A stretch of 9,125 nt of DNA from Rickettsiales bacterium (GTDB lineage Bacteria > Pseudomonadota > Alphaproteobacteria > Rickettsiales > UBA3002): assembly GCA_947441895.1 (NCBI GenBank), contig CANEUT010000056.1, positions 1 through 9,125 of the forward strand, in the 5' to 3' direction. The notes under the pieces were generated by a model. That model was not told the origin of the DNA. It searched no databases and saw only the letters and a list, made by a program, of their open reading frames with translations. Position 1 is the first letter of the stretch. Every line of letters starts with the position of its first letter. The position numbers and the translations under genes are program-made. Below are positions 1 through 5,931 of this stretch, one piece after another.

Positions 1-1056
1 ACTTGCTTTCAGTGCCAGCATGATCGCGGCAATGAGCATAAAGCTTGCAATAACACCCACCGTGTAGGCAATGCCCTGACGCGCAGCAGCGGCGCGCGAT
101 GCCTTCGCCTTTTTGGCTAATGCCAACGCTTTGAGCGCCAGAATAGGCAGCACGCATGGCATGATGTTCAAAATGAGGCCGCCAAGGAATGCCAGGCCAA
201 GCGCCAATATGAAGCTTGTGTGCGCAACGGTGGATGCGGGTGGCGCAACCGGCGTCAGATTGTTTGCGTGTACATAAACGGCCGATTCTTTGCCATTCTC
301 GGTGAAGCGCAGTAAGCCGTTCCACGTATCCACCGCATCGGCACTGCCGCGAGGGAAAGAAATATTCAGCACATCGCGGTTGATGCTTACATTCGGTTTG
401 GCATTCAGTTGAATCATGCCATCGTCAATGGGGTAGAAGGCAACATTTTGTACATCACCCCACAGCATCGATTGCGACAGGCTTAGCGTCACCCCATCAG
501 GGGCGGCCACGTAGCTGGCATCACTCTGATATTCACCGGGTACTTGGGTGCGTGCGGCAGCAATGGCAAGGCCAGCGGCAGGGTTGGCGGTTAGCTCACC
601 TTGCAACAGTGCGTTTTCAGGAATGCACACATCGCGGCATACCAGCCAGGTGGCTTTTACCTGAACCGTGCCGCTGATATCATCACGCGCCTGCGATAGC
701 TGCACCGGTAAGGTGACTTGATTACTGTAGCCAAAATTGACCAGACCTTCAACCTCAATACGCTCAGGCACGGGCCAATGAATAGCGCTGGCGGCAAGCC
801 CTTCAGGAAGCGTCCACGCATAGCTGGTGGGCACGCCCGAATCACCCGGGTTCTGCCAATAAATATGCCAATGTTCGGGCAGGGTGAAGCGCACCGCCGC
901 CCAAATGGGCTCACCTTGTTTGAGGCGCGGCGCATCGATCAGCAATTCGGTTTTGGCAATGGGCGATGGTGGAATGGGTTCGCCCGCAAATGCGGCATGG
1001 TTTATGCTGCACGCAACTATAAAAAATGCTGCAGCAATTTTGGGTAAATAGCGCAT
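1..1056 (-). CDS. ScsB/DsbD-type protein-disulfide reductase, 3' end cut by window edge
   Basis: This frame is open from an ATG at 1056 down to base 1 with no stop, giving the first 352 residues. Seen: a hydrophobic N-terminal signal (about 5-24) with an AFA signal-peptidase-like site; a periplasmic domain of about 255 residues containing WLVCRDVCIPE with cysteines 140 and 144; then a membrane segment (about 281-309) carrying the MPC motif with Cys301, and a second one (about 329-349). Known: this order is that of DsbD/ScsB proteins, which pass electrons from cytoplasmic thioredoxin through membrane cysteines to periplasmic thiol partners. The long N-terminal domain and the CxxxC motif fit the ScsB branch better than E. 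coli DsbD. The remaining helices and any C-terminal thioredoxin domain lie outside the window. It starts 3 bases after the stop of the FMN reductase gene, with GAAGGG upstream, so it is probably the last or a late gene of the rph operon. IVAC at 13-16 also resembles a lipobox; signal peptidase I cleavage seems likelier. Confidence 0.88.
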   Translation of the reverse strand, partial: MRYLPKIAAAFFIVACSINHAAFAGEPIPPSPIAKTELLIDAPRLKQGEPIWAAVRFTLPEHWHIYWQNPGDSGVPTSYAWTLPEGLAASAIHWPVPERIEVEGLVNFGYSNQVTLPVQLSQARDDISGTVQVKATWLVCRDVCIPENALLQGELTANPAAGLAIAAARTQVPGEYQSDASYVAAPDGVTLSLSQSMLWGDVQNVAFYPIDDGMIQLNAKPNVSINRDVLNISFPRGSADAVDTWNGLLRFTENGKESAVYVHANNLTPVAPPASTVAHTSFILALGLAFLGGLILNIMPCVLPILALKALALAKKAKASRAAAARQGIAYTVGVIASFMLIAAIMLALKAS

Positions 1057-1059
1057 GGG

Positions 1060-1611
1060 TTAACCCTTCAGTGCGGTGGTGATACGAACAAAATCGCTGA
1101 CGCAGTGACTTAAAAATGCCTGTTCTTTTTTACGGGTAATTTCATGTTCGCCGAGCAGGGTGTGGGCTTCGCCAATGCCCACCGTATGCGGATAAACAAT
1201 CATACCCAAATGTTCCAGCGGCACCCGCAATTGCTGCAGGCCAATCACACCACCACGCACCGAGGGGCTGGCACACATGAGCAGCGCGGTGCGGCCATTC
1301 AAGGGCTTGGTGGGGTCGATCGACAGCCAGTCGATGAGGTTCTTCAGCGAGCCGGGCATGGACCAGTTATATTCCGGCGCGGCAAGCAGCACACCATCAT
1401 GCGCACGCAGCGCATCACTCAGATGCTTGACGCCAGCGGGCAATGAAGTGGTTTCTTCACCCATGTAAAGGGGCGCGGTGAAATCAGCATATTCCAGCAC
1501 CGTGACGTGTGCACCTGTTTTTTCTGCCTGTTTTACTGCCAATGAAATCAAACGACGGTTGATGGATTCACCGCGTGCGGAAGCAGCAAAGGCGAGAATT
1601 TTAGCACTCAT
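1060..1611 (-). CDS. NAD(P)H-dependent FMN reductase (flavodoxin-like fold)
   Basis: 183 residues, the usual size for the small NAD(P)H-dependent FMN/quinone/chromate reductase family (FMN_red, PF03358). Seen: an N-terminal beta strand followed by SARGESINRRL (11-21), which forms the FMN-phosphate loop in this family, and APEYNWSMPGSLKNLIDWLS (78-97), matching the conserved PEYN-x-S-x-PG-x-LKN-x-IDW block; SPSVRGG (115-121) is a third flavin-contact loop. It is cytoplasmic, with no signal or membrane segment. Known members reduce FMN, quinones, azo dyes or chromate with NAD(P)H; the substrate cannot be told from sequence. The ATG overlaps the rdgB stop by four bases (ATGA) and the stop lies 3 bases before the disulfide reductase start, so it is translated within the rph-rdgB operon. 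AAGGA sits about ten bases upstream of the start. Neighbouring a thiol-reductase gene hints at a redox role, but that is inference only. Confidence 0.9.
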   Translation of the reverse strand: MSAKILAFAASARGESINRRLISLAVKQAEKTGAHVTVLEYADFTAPLYMGEETTSLPAGVKHLSDALRAHDGVLLAAPEYNWSMPGSLKNLIDWLSIDPTKPLNGRTALLMCASPSVRGGVIGLQQLRVPLEHLGMIVYPHTVGIGEAHTLLGEHEITRKKEQAFLSHCVSDFVRITTALKG

Positions 1612-2213
1612 GCGACATGTTCCTTTTTCAGTTGTGATACCAGCTGGGCGAATGCATGGGCACGATGGCTAATGGCATGCTTCTCATTCGGTTCCATTTC
1701 GCCAAACGTTACATCATAACCATCGACAATAAAAATCGGGTCATAGCCAAAGCCGTGTGCGCCGCGTGGCGGAAAGGTGAGTGTGCCATGAACTTCGCCC
1801 CTGAAGCACTGCACGTTTCCCTGAATGTCTGATAGCGCAAGCACACAAACAAAATAGGCCGCGGCACCGTTGGGTTCAACCCCCGCAGCGCGTAATTCGC
1901 TTTCAACGCGCGCCATGGCGAAGGAGAAATCTTTGGTATCACCCGCCCAGCGTGCGGAATAAATGCCCGGCGCACCATGCAGTGTCGGCACCACCAGCCC
2001 TGAATCATCGGCCAGTGATGCCATGTTGGCGCCCAGTGCGGCGGCGCGAGCTTTCAGTGCCGCGTTCTCTTCAAACGTCACCCCGGTTTCTTCGGGTTCG
2101 GGTAGGTTCAGCTCAGCGGCGGAATGAACGGTGATGCCAAGCGGTGCCAGCAGCGCGTTAATCTCACGCACTTTGCCAGCATTATGGCTTGCAACAATCA
2201 GCGGCGACAGCAT
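1608..2213 (-). CDS. rdgB: RdgB/HAM1 non-canonical purine NTP pyrophosphatase
   Basis: 201 residues, typical for the Ham1/RdgB family. The enzyme hydrolyses dITP, ITP and XTP to the monophosphate plus pyrophosphate, keeping deaminated purines out of DNA and RNA; it is cytoplasmic and Mg-dependent. Seen: SHNAGKVREI (9-18), the triphosphate-binding N-terminus; ETGVTFEENA (42-51), with the conserved glutamates; LADDSGLVV (67-75), with the acidic pair D69/D70; GFGYDPIF (154-161), the base-recognition loop; and an EMEPNEKHAISHRA C-terminal block (172-185), all diagnostic. The start ATG directly abuts the rph stop (TAA then ATG), and GGAG at 2220-2223 on the minus strand, inside the end of rph, gives a 6-base spacing. 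It overlaps the next gene by four bases. The rph-rdgB pair is a common alphaproteobacterial arrangement, though there it is often followed by hemW, which is not the case here. Confidence 0.97.
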   Translation of the reverse strand: MLSPLIVASHNAGKVREINALLAPLGITVHSAAELNLPEPEETGVTFEENAALKARAAALGANMASLADDSGLVVPTLHGAPGIYSARWAGDTKDFSFAMARVESELRAAGVEPNGAAAYFVCVLALSDIQGNVQCFRGEVHGTLTFPPRGAHGFGYDPIFIVDGYDVTFGEMEPNEKHAISHRAHAFAQLVSQLKKEHVA

Positions 2214-2933
2214 TTACATCTCCAGCGCTTCGCGTTGTTTTTGAACCAGCGACACAATACCGGCTTTACCCAGCTTCAGCAATTCAGCAAGTTCGGTTTC
2301 GTTGAAGGTGCTTTCCTCGCCCGACATTTGCAGCTCAACCATGTTGCCATCGGCGGTCATAATAATATTGGCATCAACCCCGGCGGTGGAATCTTCATCG
2401 TAATCCAAATCAAGCAGCGGCTTGCCGCGCACAATGCCGCATGAAATGGCGGCGACAGGCGAAAGCAGCGGCGATGTTTTCAAATCACCCCGTTTTTGCA
2501 AAGTGGTAATGGCATGGGCCAGCGCCACAAATCCGCCGGTGATGGACGCGGTGCGGGTGCCACCATCGGCCTCGATTACGTCGCAATCGACCACAATTTG
2601 GCGCTCGCCCAGTTTCTCTAAATCAATCGCGGTGCGAAGGCTGCGGCCAATGAGGCGCTGAATTTCCTGCGTGCGGCCCGATTGTTTGCCCTTCGCCGCT
2701 TCACGCGGGTTGCGACTGTTGGTGGCACGCGGCAACATGCCATATTCCGCCGTTACCCAACCCGAACCGGTGTTGCGCAGAAAATGCGGCACGCCGGTTT
2801 CCACGCTGGCGGTGCACAGCACCTTGGTGTGACCAAATTCGACCAGGCATGACCCTTCGGCATGTCGCGAAACGCCAGCAGTGAGGGTGACAGGGCGCAG
2901 CTCGTTGGCAGCGCGGTTGAATGAACGGGTCAT
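2214..2933 (-). CDS. rph: Ribonuclease PH
   Basis: 239 residues, matching the family. RNase PH is a phosphorolytic 3'-5' exoribonuclease that trims tRNA 3' ends and works as a hexamer in the cytoplasm. Seen: RPVTL at 13-17 and HAEGSCLVEFGHTKVLCTAS (24-43), the N-terminal RNase PH fold; WVTAEYGMLPRAT (59-71); REAAKGKQSGRTQEIQRLIGR (77-97), including phosphate-binding Arg87; DCDVIEADGGTRTASITG (116-133), with Arg127; and acidic D181 and D187, which align with the metal-binding aspartates. The open frame continues upstream to 2999, but homology starts at MTRS and AAAGGAG at 2939-2945 (minus strand) sits 5 bases before this ATG, so 2933 is the start. It is the first gene of the minus-strand operon with rdgB, and diverges from grpE across 126 bases. 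Confidence 0.97.
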   Translation of the reverse strand: MTRSFNRAANELRPVTLTAGVSRHAEGSCLVEFGHTKVLCTASVETGVPHFLRNTGSGWVTAEYGMLPRATNSRNPREAAKGKQSGRTQEIQRLIGRSLRTAIDLEKLGERQIVVDCDVIEADGGTRTASITGGFVALAHAITTLQKRGDLKTSPLLSPVAAISCGIVRGKPLLDLDYDEDSTAGVDANIIMTADGNMVELQMSGEESTFNETELAELLKLGKAGIVSLVQKQREALEM

Positions 2934-2938
2934 GAAGG

Positions 2939-2945
2939 CTCCTTT
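2939..2945 (-). promoter_or_regulatory. Strong Shine-Dalgarno of rph
   Basis: Read on the minus strand this is AAAGGAG, five bases before the ATG at 2933. It is the best ribosome-binding site in the window and decides the start over the upstream in-frame GTG near 2999, whose extension is rich in Gly and Arg and has no counterpart in RNase PH. Confidence 0.75.
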
Positions 2946-3005
2946 GGTTGAATGGCGCGACCTTAGGCGTAAGGGCCGCCCCCCGCAACCACTTCCCACA
3001 TCCCT

Positions 3006-3035
3006 CTTGAAAATTTACACCTATAGTTCCATATA
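3006..3035 (+). promoter_or_regulatory. Sigma32-like (heat-shock) promoter of grpE, possibly also sigma70
   Basis: CTTGAA at 3006-3011 and TTCCATATA at 3027-3035 are separated by 15 bases. They fit the RpoH consensus (CTTGAA, 13-17 bases, CCCCATnTA) with seven of nine positions in the -10 part. Transcription would begin near 3042, leaving a leader of under 20 bases that contains GGAGAAG (3048-3054) five bases before the grpE ATG. The same bases can be read as a sigma70 promoter (TTGAAA at 3007, CATATA at 3030, 17-base spacing), so the sigma factor is not certain. No CIRCE operator is present in the gap. Confidence 0.55.
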
Positions 3036-3059
3036 GCGGGCAATCATGGAGAAGCTATT

Positions 3060-3644
3060 ATGAGTGAACCACAAGAAATTCCTGAAATTGTCCCTGAAGT
3101 AGCCGAAGCCGAAGCCGCGCCCGAGGCCATGGCCCGCGCCCTGCAAGCACTGCTTGATGCCAAGGAAAGTGAACTGGCCGCCATGAAGGATCAGGCGCTG
3201 CGGGCGCTGGCTGAGGCTGAAAATACCCGCCGCCGCGGCGAGCGCGAGCTGGCCGATATGAGCAAATATGCCGTCACCGGCTTTGCCCGTGATTTGGTGG
3301 GGGTGATTGAAAACCTACAGCGCGCCGTGGATAGTATTCCCCCGGAACTGAAAACAGAGCAACCCGCCGTGGCTAATTTGGCCGTGGGTGTGGAAATGAT
3401 ATTGAGTGAATTGCTGGGTATTTTTAACCGTCAGGGCATTAAACGCATCGACCCCATGGGCCAGAAGTTCGACCACAACTTCCATCAGGCCGTGGCGCAA
3501 ATTGATTCGCCCGATGCCGAAGCCGGCACGGTGGTGCAAGTGCTGCAAGCGGGCTATGTGATTCATGATCGCCTGCTGCGGCCGGCCATGGTGGGCGTTG
3601 CGGCTGCTTCGTCGCCCGCTGCTGTTGTCGATACGAAGGCCTAG
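3060..3644 (+). CDS. grpE: Nucleotide exchange factor GrpE (Hsp70 cofactor)
   Basis: 194 residues, normal for bacterial GrpE. It releases ADP from DnaK and so drives the DnaK-DnaJ folding cycle in the cytoplasm; it acts as a homodimer. Seen: an acidic, Ala/Glu/Pro-rich start (1-24), a long helical region likely to form the dimer coiled coil (about 22-75, with the ENTRRRGERE segment typical of the family), and the C-terminal beta-wing with IDPMGQKFDHNFHQAV (130-145) and GTVVQVLQAGYVIHDRLLRPAMVGVA (156-181), the GrpE signature. GGAGAAG at 3048-3054 is well placed. It is followed after 68 bases by ftsX on the same strand. A heat-shock-type promoter precedes it. The hrcA gene, which in many alphaproteobacteria lies between rph and grpE, is missing here; dnaK and dnaJ are not in the window. 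Confidence 0.97.
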   Translation: MSEPQEIPEIVPEVAEAEAAPEAMARALQALLDAKESELAAMKDQALRALAEAENTRRRGERELADMSKYAVTGFARDLVGVIENLQRAVDSIPPELKTEQPAVANLAVGVEMILSELLGIFNRQGIKRIDPMGQKFDHNFHQAVAQIDSPDAEAGTVVQVLQAGYVIHDRLLRPAMVGVAAASSPAAVVDTKA

Positions 3645-3673
3645 AGAAAGTAATTCCTAGGGCCATACTTTCT
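3645..3673 (+). terminator. Stem-loop directly after grpE, possible terminator or RNA end
   Basis: AGAAAGTA (3645-3652) and TACTTTCT (3666-3673) pair perfectly over 8 bases around a 13-base loop that holds CCTAGG. The stem begins on the base after the grpE stop. It is AT-rich and is not followed by a T-run, so a classic intrinsic terminator is doubtful; it could be a weak terminator or 3'-end stabiliser that separates grpE from ftsX. Confidence 0.4.
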
Positions 3674-3678
3674 GCCTC

Positions 3679-3706
3679 TAGACATATTGCATTGCGCTGG
3701 TATGGT
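3679..3706 (+). promoter_or_regulatory. Candidate sigma70 promoter of ftsX, placing the start at the ATG
   Basis: TAGACA (3679-3684, five of six against TTGACA) and TATGGT (3701-3706, four of six against TATAAT) are 16 bases apart. Transcription would start close to 3713, the A of the ftsX ATG, and no Shine-Dalgarno sequence is visible before that ATG. The arrangement suggests a leaderless mRNA. The -10 match is modest, so this remains a candidate. Confidence 0.4.
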
Positions 3707-3712
3707 CATTCC

Positions 3713-4609
3713 ATGGCACGATTAAAAAATTCAGGGTCGAACGACATTCCATTCGAGCGCGATGACGCGCACCGACTGCTGCCCACCATGATTGCGTGCC
3801 TGGTTGGTTTTGCGGCGTTGCTGTTGGCGGTGGCTGTGTGCCTTACCAGCGCGCTTTCGTCGCAATCGCGTGATGTGGCCGGGGTGTTGCAAGTTGAGGT
3901 GCCGCGCAACAAAGCCGATGATAAAGGTGCCATGGAAACTATTCTGGCAGAACTGAAACGCACGTCGGGTGTGGAAGAAGTGGTGGTGCTGGGTACGGCG
4001 CAAATGGAAGCGTTGCTGAAGCCGTGGTTGGGGAATAATTTTTCGCTGGCTGATTTGCCCATCCCTGTCATTTTAGATGTTAAGACAGGGGTCAATGGCA
4101 ACAAAAGTGCGGTGAACATGAACGCACTACGTTCCGTTATGAGCAAAATTGATAGCGGCATTCGTGTGGAAGATCGTGGGCCGTGGGTTGCCCACATGGT
4201 GAAAGCGGCAAACCTATTGCAGGGATTGGTGATGCTGGTGGCGTTGCTGCTTATCGCATGCGTCGTGGGTATGATTGTGCTGGTGGCAAAAACCAATTTG
4301 CGGTTGCATTTTAAAACCGTCAGTCTGTTGCATATGTTTGGCGCGACCGACGATTATATTCTTCGCCAGTTTCAACGCAACGGGGCTTGGCTGGCTGGGC
4401 GCGGGGCGTTTGTGGGGGTTATGTTCGCCGCACTCATTTTTTCGACCACGGTGATTTTGTCGGTGCAGTGGCACAGCCCAGTGTTGCCCGTTGTCAAGTT
4501 AACGGCCCTGCATGGCGCCATATTTCTTCTGTTACCCATTCTTACCGCCTTGGTGGCACTGGTGGCAACACGCCTAACCGTGCAGTCCATGCTGCAAAAC
4601 ATCCGCTAA
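3713..4609 (+). CDS. ftsX: Cell division protein FtsX (FtsEX membrane subunit)
   Basis: 298 residues. FtsX is the membrane half of the ABC-like FtsEX complex of the divisome, which uses FtsE ATP hydrolysis to activate periplasmic peptidoglycan hydrolases through its extracellular loop. Seen: a short cytoplasmic N-terminus; four membrane segments at about 22-47, 168-192, 230-252 and 267-287; a periplasmic domain of about 120 residues between the first two; and KTVSLLHMFGATDDYILRQFQ (201-221), the conserved cytoplasmic segment of FtsX proteins, thought to face FtsE. An in-frame TTG at 3692 would add seven residues, but the ATG at 3713 gives the natural N-terminus. Unusually, ftsE is not next door: it lies about 1.3 kb downstream of the ftsX stop on the opposite strand. 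ftsX is followed after 17 bases by the GmhB-like gene. Confidence 0.93.
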   Translation: MARLKNSGSNDIPFERDDAHRLLPTMIACLVGFAALLLAVAVCLTSALSSQSRDVAGVLQVEVPRNKADDKGAMETILAELKRTSGVEEVVVLGTAQMEALLKPWLGNNFSLADLPIPVILDVKTGVNGNKSAVNMNALRSVMSKIDSGIRVEDRGPWVAHMVKAANLLQGLVMLVALLLIACVVGMIVLVAKTNLRLHFKTVSLLHMFGATDDYILRQFQRNGAWLAGRGAFVGVMFAALIFSTTVILSVQWHSPVLPVVKLTALHGAIFLLLPILTALVALVATRLTVQSMLQNIR

Positions 4610-4614
4610 CTTCT

Positions 4615-4620
4615 GGAGAG
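4615..4620 (+). promoter_or_regulatory. Ribosome-binding site supporting a TTG start
   Basis: GGAGAG lies six bases before the TTG at 4627 and just after the ftsX stop. There is no ATG or GTG near it, and the HAD motif begins only six residues into the protein, so TTG is the only workable start. Confidence 0.7.
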
Positions 4621-4626
4621 AATTAA

Positions 4627-5172
4627 TTGTTTGTACTGCTTGATCGTGACGGGGTGATTAACGTGGATGGCCCCGTTGGCGTGCTGAAGCTGGAGGAATT
4701 TGTTTTCCTGCCGCGCTCTATCGATGCCATTGTTCGCCTCACACAAGCCGGATATCGCATCGCCGTATGCACCAATCAATCTGCTATTGGCAAAGGGTGG
4801 ATGAGTGAAGACACACTCCATGTGATTCATCATTATATGCGTAGCGAGGTTGAAAAGCAGGGCGGAAAAATCGAAAAAATTTATTATGCGCCCGATCATC
4901 CCGATGTGCCAAGCACCCGCCGCAAGCCGGCCCCGGGCATGCTGCTGGAAGCCTTGGCCCATTTTGGCGCCGACCCTGCACGCACCCCCATGGTAGGCGA
5001 TATGATGCGTGATTTGGAAGCCGCCACAGCGGCGGGCTGCCCGCGCATTCTCACCCGTACGGGCAAAGGTGCCGCGCTTGAAGCAAGCGGAATTCCTGAG
5101 GCCATTGCGCCGGTTACCGTGTGCGACGATCTTTATGACGCGGTGACGTATATTCTGGCGAATTATCGCTAG
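4627..5172 (+). CDS. gmhB: GmhB-like HAD-IIIA phosphatase (heptose-1,7-bisphosphate 7-phosphatase family), no zinc cysteines
   Basis: 181 residues, the family size. GmhB removes the 7-phosphate of D-glycero-D-manno-heptose 1,7-bisphosphate on the way to ADP-heptose for lipopolysaccharide core. Seen: motif I LLDRDGVIN with nucleophile D6 and acid/base D8; motif II CTNQSAIGKGW (48-58); motif III lysine K100 in RRKPAPGMLLEA; motif IV MVGDMMRDLEAA with D125 and D129. All catalytic HAD residues are present. In E. coli GmhB the loop before motif III holds three cysteines and a histidine binding zinc; here that loop is short (APDHPDVPSTRRKP, 88-101) and has only the histidine, so zinc binding is probably lost. 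Substrate assignment is therefore family-level: related HAD-IIIA enzymes act on histidinol phosphate and other sugar phosphates. It starts with TTG and a good ribosome site 17 bases after ftsX, suggesting co-transcription; ydcF follows after 32 bases. Confidence 0.82.
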   Translation: MFVLLDRDGVINVDGPVGVLKLEEFVFLPRSIDAIVRLTQAGYRIAVCTNQSAIGKGWMSEDTLHVIHHYMRSEVEKQGGKIEKIYYAPDHPDVPSTRRKPAPGMLLEALAHFGADPARTPMVGDMMRDLEAATAAGCPRILTRTGKGAALEASGIPEAIAPVTVCDDLYDAVTYILANYR

Positions 5173-5204
5173 CCCCGCGCTATTTACCACCCTAAACTAG
5201 CGCC

Positions 5205-5792
5205 ATGCGGTTTCTTCTTTTCATTCTGGTGGCGGGGGCCATCATCTGGGTTTCGGCACTGGTGTGGTTTGTGCAAACCATGCCGCGTGAGGCGGCTTCA
5301 CCAACGCTGAGAACCGATGCGATTATTGTGCTCACCGGCGGCAATGGCAGGGTAGAGCGCGGGTTTCGCATGTTAGCCGATGGCGCCGCGCCGGTGCTTT
5401 TAATCAGCGGGGCGGGCCAGCACGTCACCTTGCCGCAAATGCTGGCGGTGCACGCAAGCAGTGCGGTGCAGCAGCAAATTATTGCCCGCGAACCCGAAGC
5501 TGAAATTGTGCTTGATTACATGGCTGAAACGACCCAATCAAACGCGCAGTTGGCTACGCATTTCATCAATGAACGGCGCATTCAATCCATTCGCCTCATC
5601 ACCGCGCATTACCATATGCCGCGCAGCCTGCTGGAATTTAAAACAGCCATGCCGGAGTTGAAAATTATTGCTGACCCTGTATTCCCCGATGGGTTTCAGC
5701 GCGACCAATGGTGGCAGCATGACAACACGCGGCGGCTGGTGTTTAGCGAGTTTTATAAATATTTTGCGGCACTCTTGCTTCGCAAATCTTAA
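5205..5792 (+). CDS. YdcF family (DUF218) membrane-anchored protein
   Basis: 195 residues. Seen: one N-terminal membrane segment (about 3-23) and a DUF218 domain (PF02698) with TDAIIVLTGGNGRVERGFRML (37-57), PVLLISGAG (63-71), ETTQSNA (108-114) and LITAHYHMPRSLLEFK (131-146). These are the strand-loop motifs of the family (the GG, ESxxTxxNA-like and Txx-H-xRA-like blocks). Known: the domain is found in E. coli YdcF, SanA and ElyC, of which the last two are linked to envelope integrity; the biochemical activity is unsettled. In alphaproteobacteria such a gene commonly follows ftsE-ftsX, so its presence downstream of ftsX here fits an envelope role. No ribosome site is visible before the ATG; TAAACT (5193-5198) lies six bases upstream and may be a -10 element giving a leaderless message. 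The last codons run into the hairpin cluster. Confidence 0.87.
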   Translation: MRFLLFILVAGAIIWVSALVWFVQTMPREAASPTLRTDAIIVLTGGNGRVERGFRMLADGAAPVLLISGAGQHVTLPQMLAVHASSAVQQQIIAREPEAEIVLDYMAETTQSNAQLATHFINERRIQSIRLITAHYHMPRSLLEFKTAMPELKIIADPVFPDGFQRDQWWQHDNTRRLVFSEFYKYFAALLLRKS

Positions 5793-5800
5793 GTTGCTTC

Positions 5801-5820
5801 GATTTGTCTCCTGACAAATC
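5801..5820 (+). terminator. 8-bp perfect hairpin after ydcF
   Basis: GATTTGTC and GACAAATC pair perfectly around TCCT, nine bases after the ydcF stop. It lacks a long T-run on the plus strand, so intrinsic termination is possible but not certain. Confidence 0.4.
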
Positions 5821-5896
5821 TTCGCGTGCCTTCGGCAGCTGATGGCTCGGTTGATTCGGGCCTACTGGCCCTCACCCTTCGGGTTGCTTCGCAATC

Positions 5897-5918
5897 CAAA
5901 ACGCCTCCTGGCGTTTTG
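5897..5918. terminator. Bidirectional terminator-like hairpin between ydcF and ftsE
   Basis: CAAAACGCC and GGCGTTTTG pair over 9 bases around TCCT. The GC-rich inner stem with A4 on one arm and T4 on the other gives a terminator-like hairpin on both strands, which suits the convergent genes. It is 14 bases beyond the ftsE stop. Confidence 0.55.
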
Positions 5919-5931
5919 TGCCCAGCTCGCT

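Noticed and set aside
1601..1609. TTAGCACTC, an exact half of the CIRCE heat-shock operator
   Set aside because: No inverted GAGTGCTAA half follows at nine bases, and the bases are simply the first codons (Met-Ser-Ala-Lys) of the FMN reductase on the minus strand.
2934..2999. 22-residue N-terminal extension of RNase PH from an upstream GTG
   Set aside because: Composition is Gly/Arg-rich and unlike the family, while AAAGGAG and homology both point to the ATG at 2933.
3692..3712. TTG start giving FtsX seven extra residues
   Set aside because: There is no ribosome site and the bases look like promoter spacer; the ATG at 3713 is the natural start.
4606..5190. Long minus-strand open frame (194 residues) opposite the GmhB-like gene
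   Set aside because: It mirrors a gene with full HAD motifs and its translation shows no recognisable domain.
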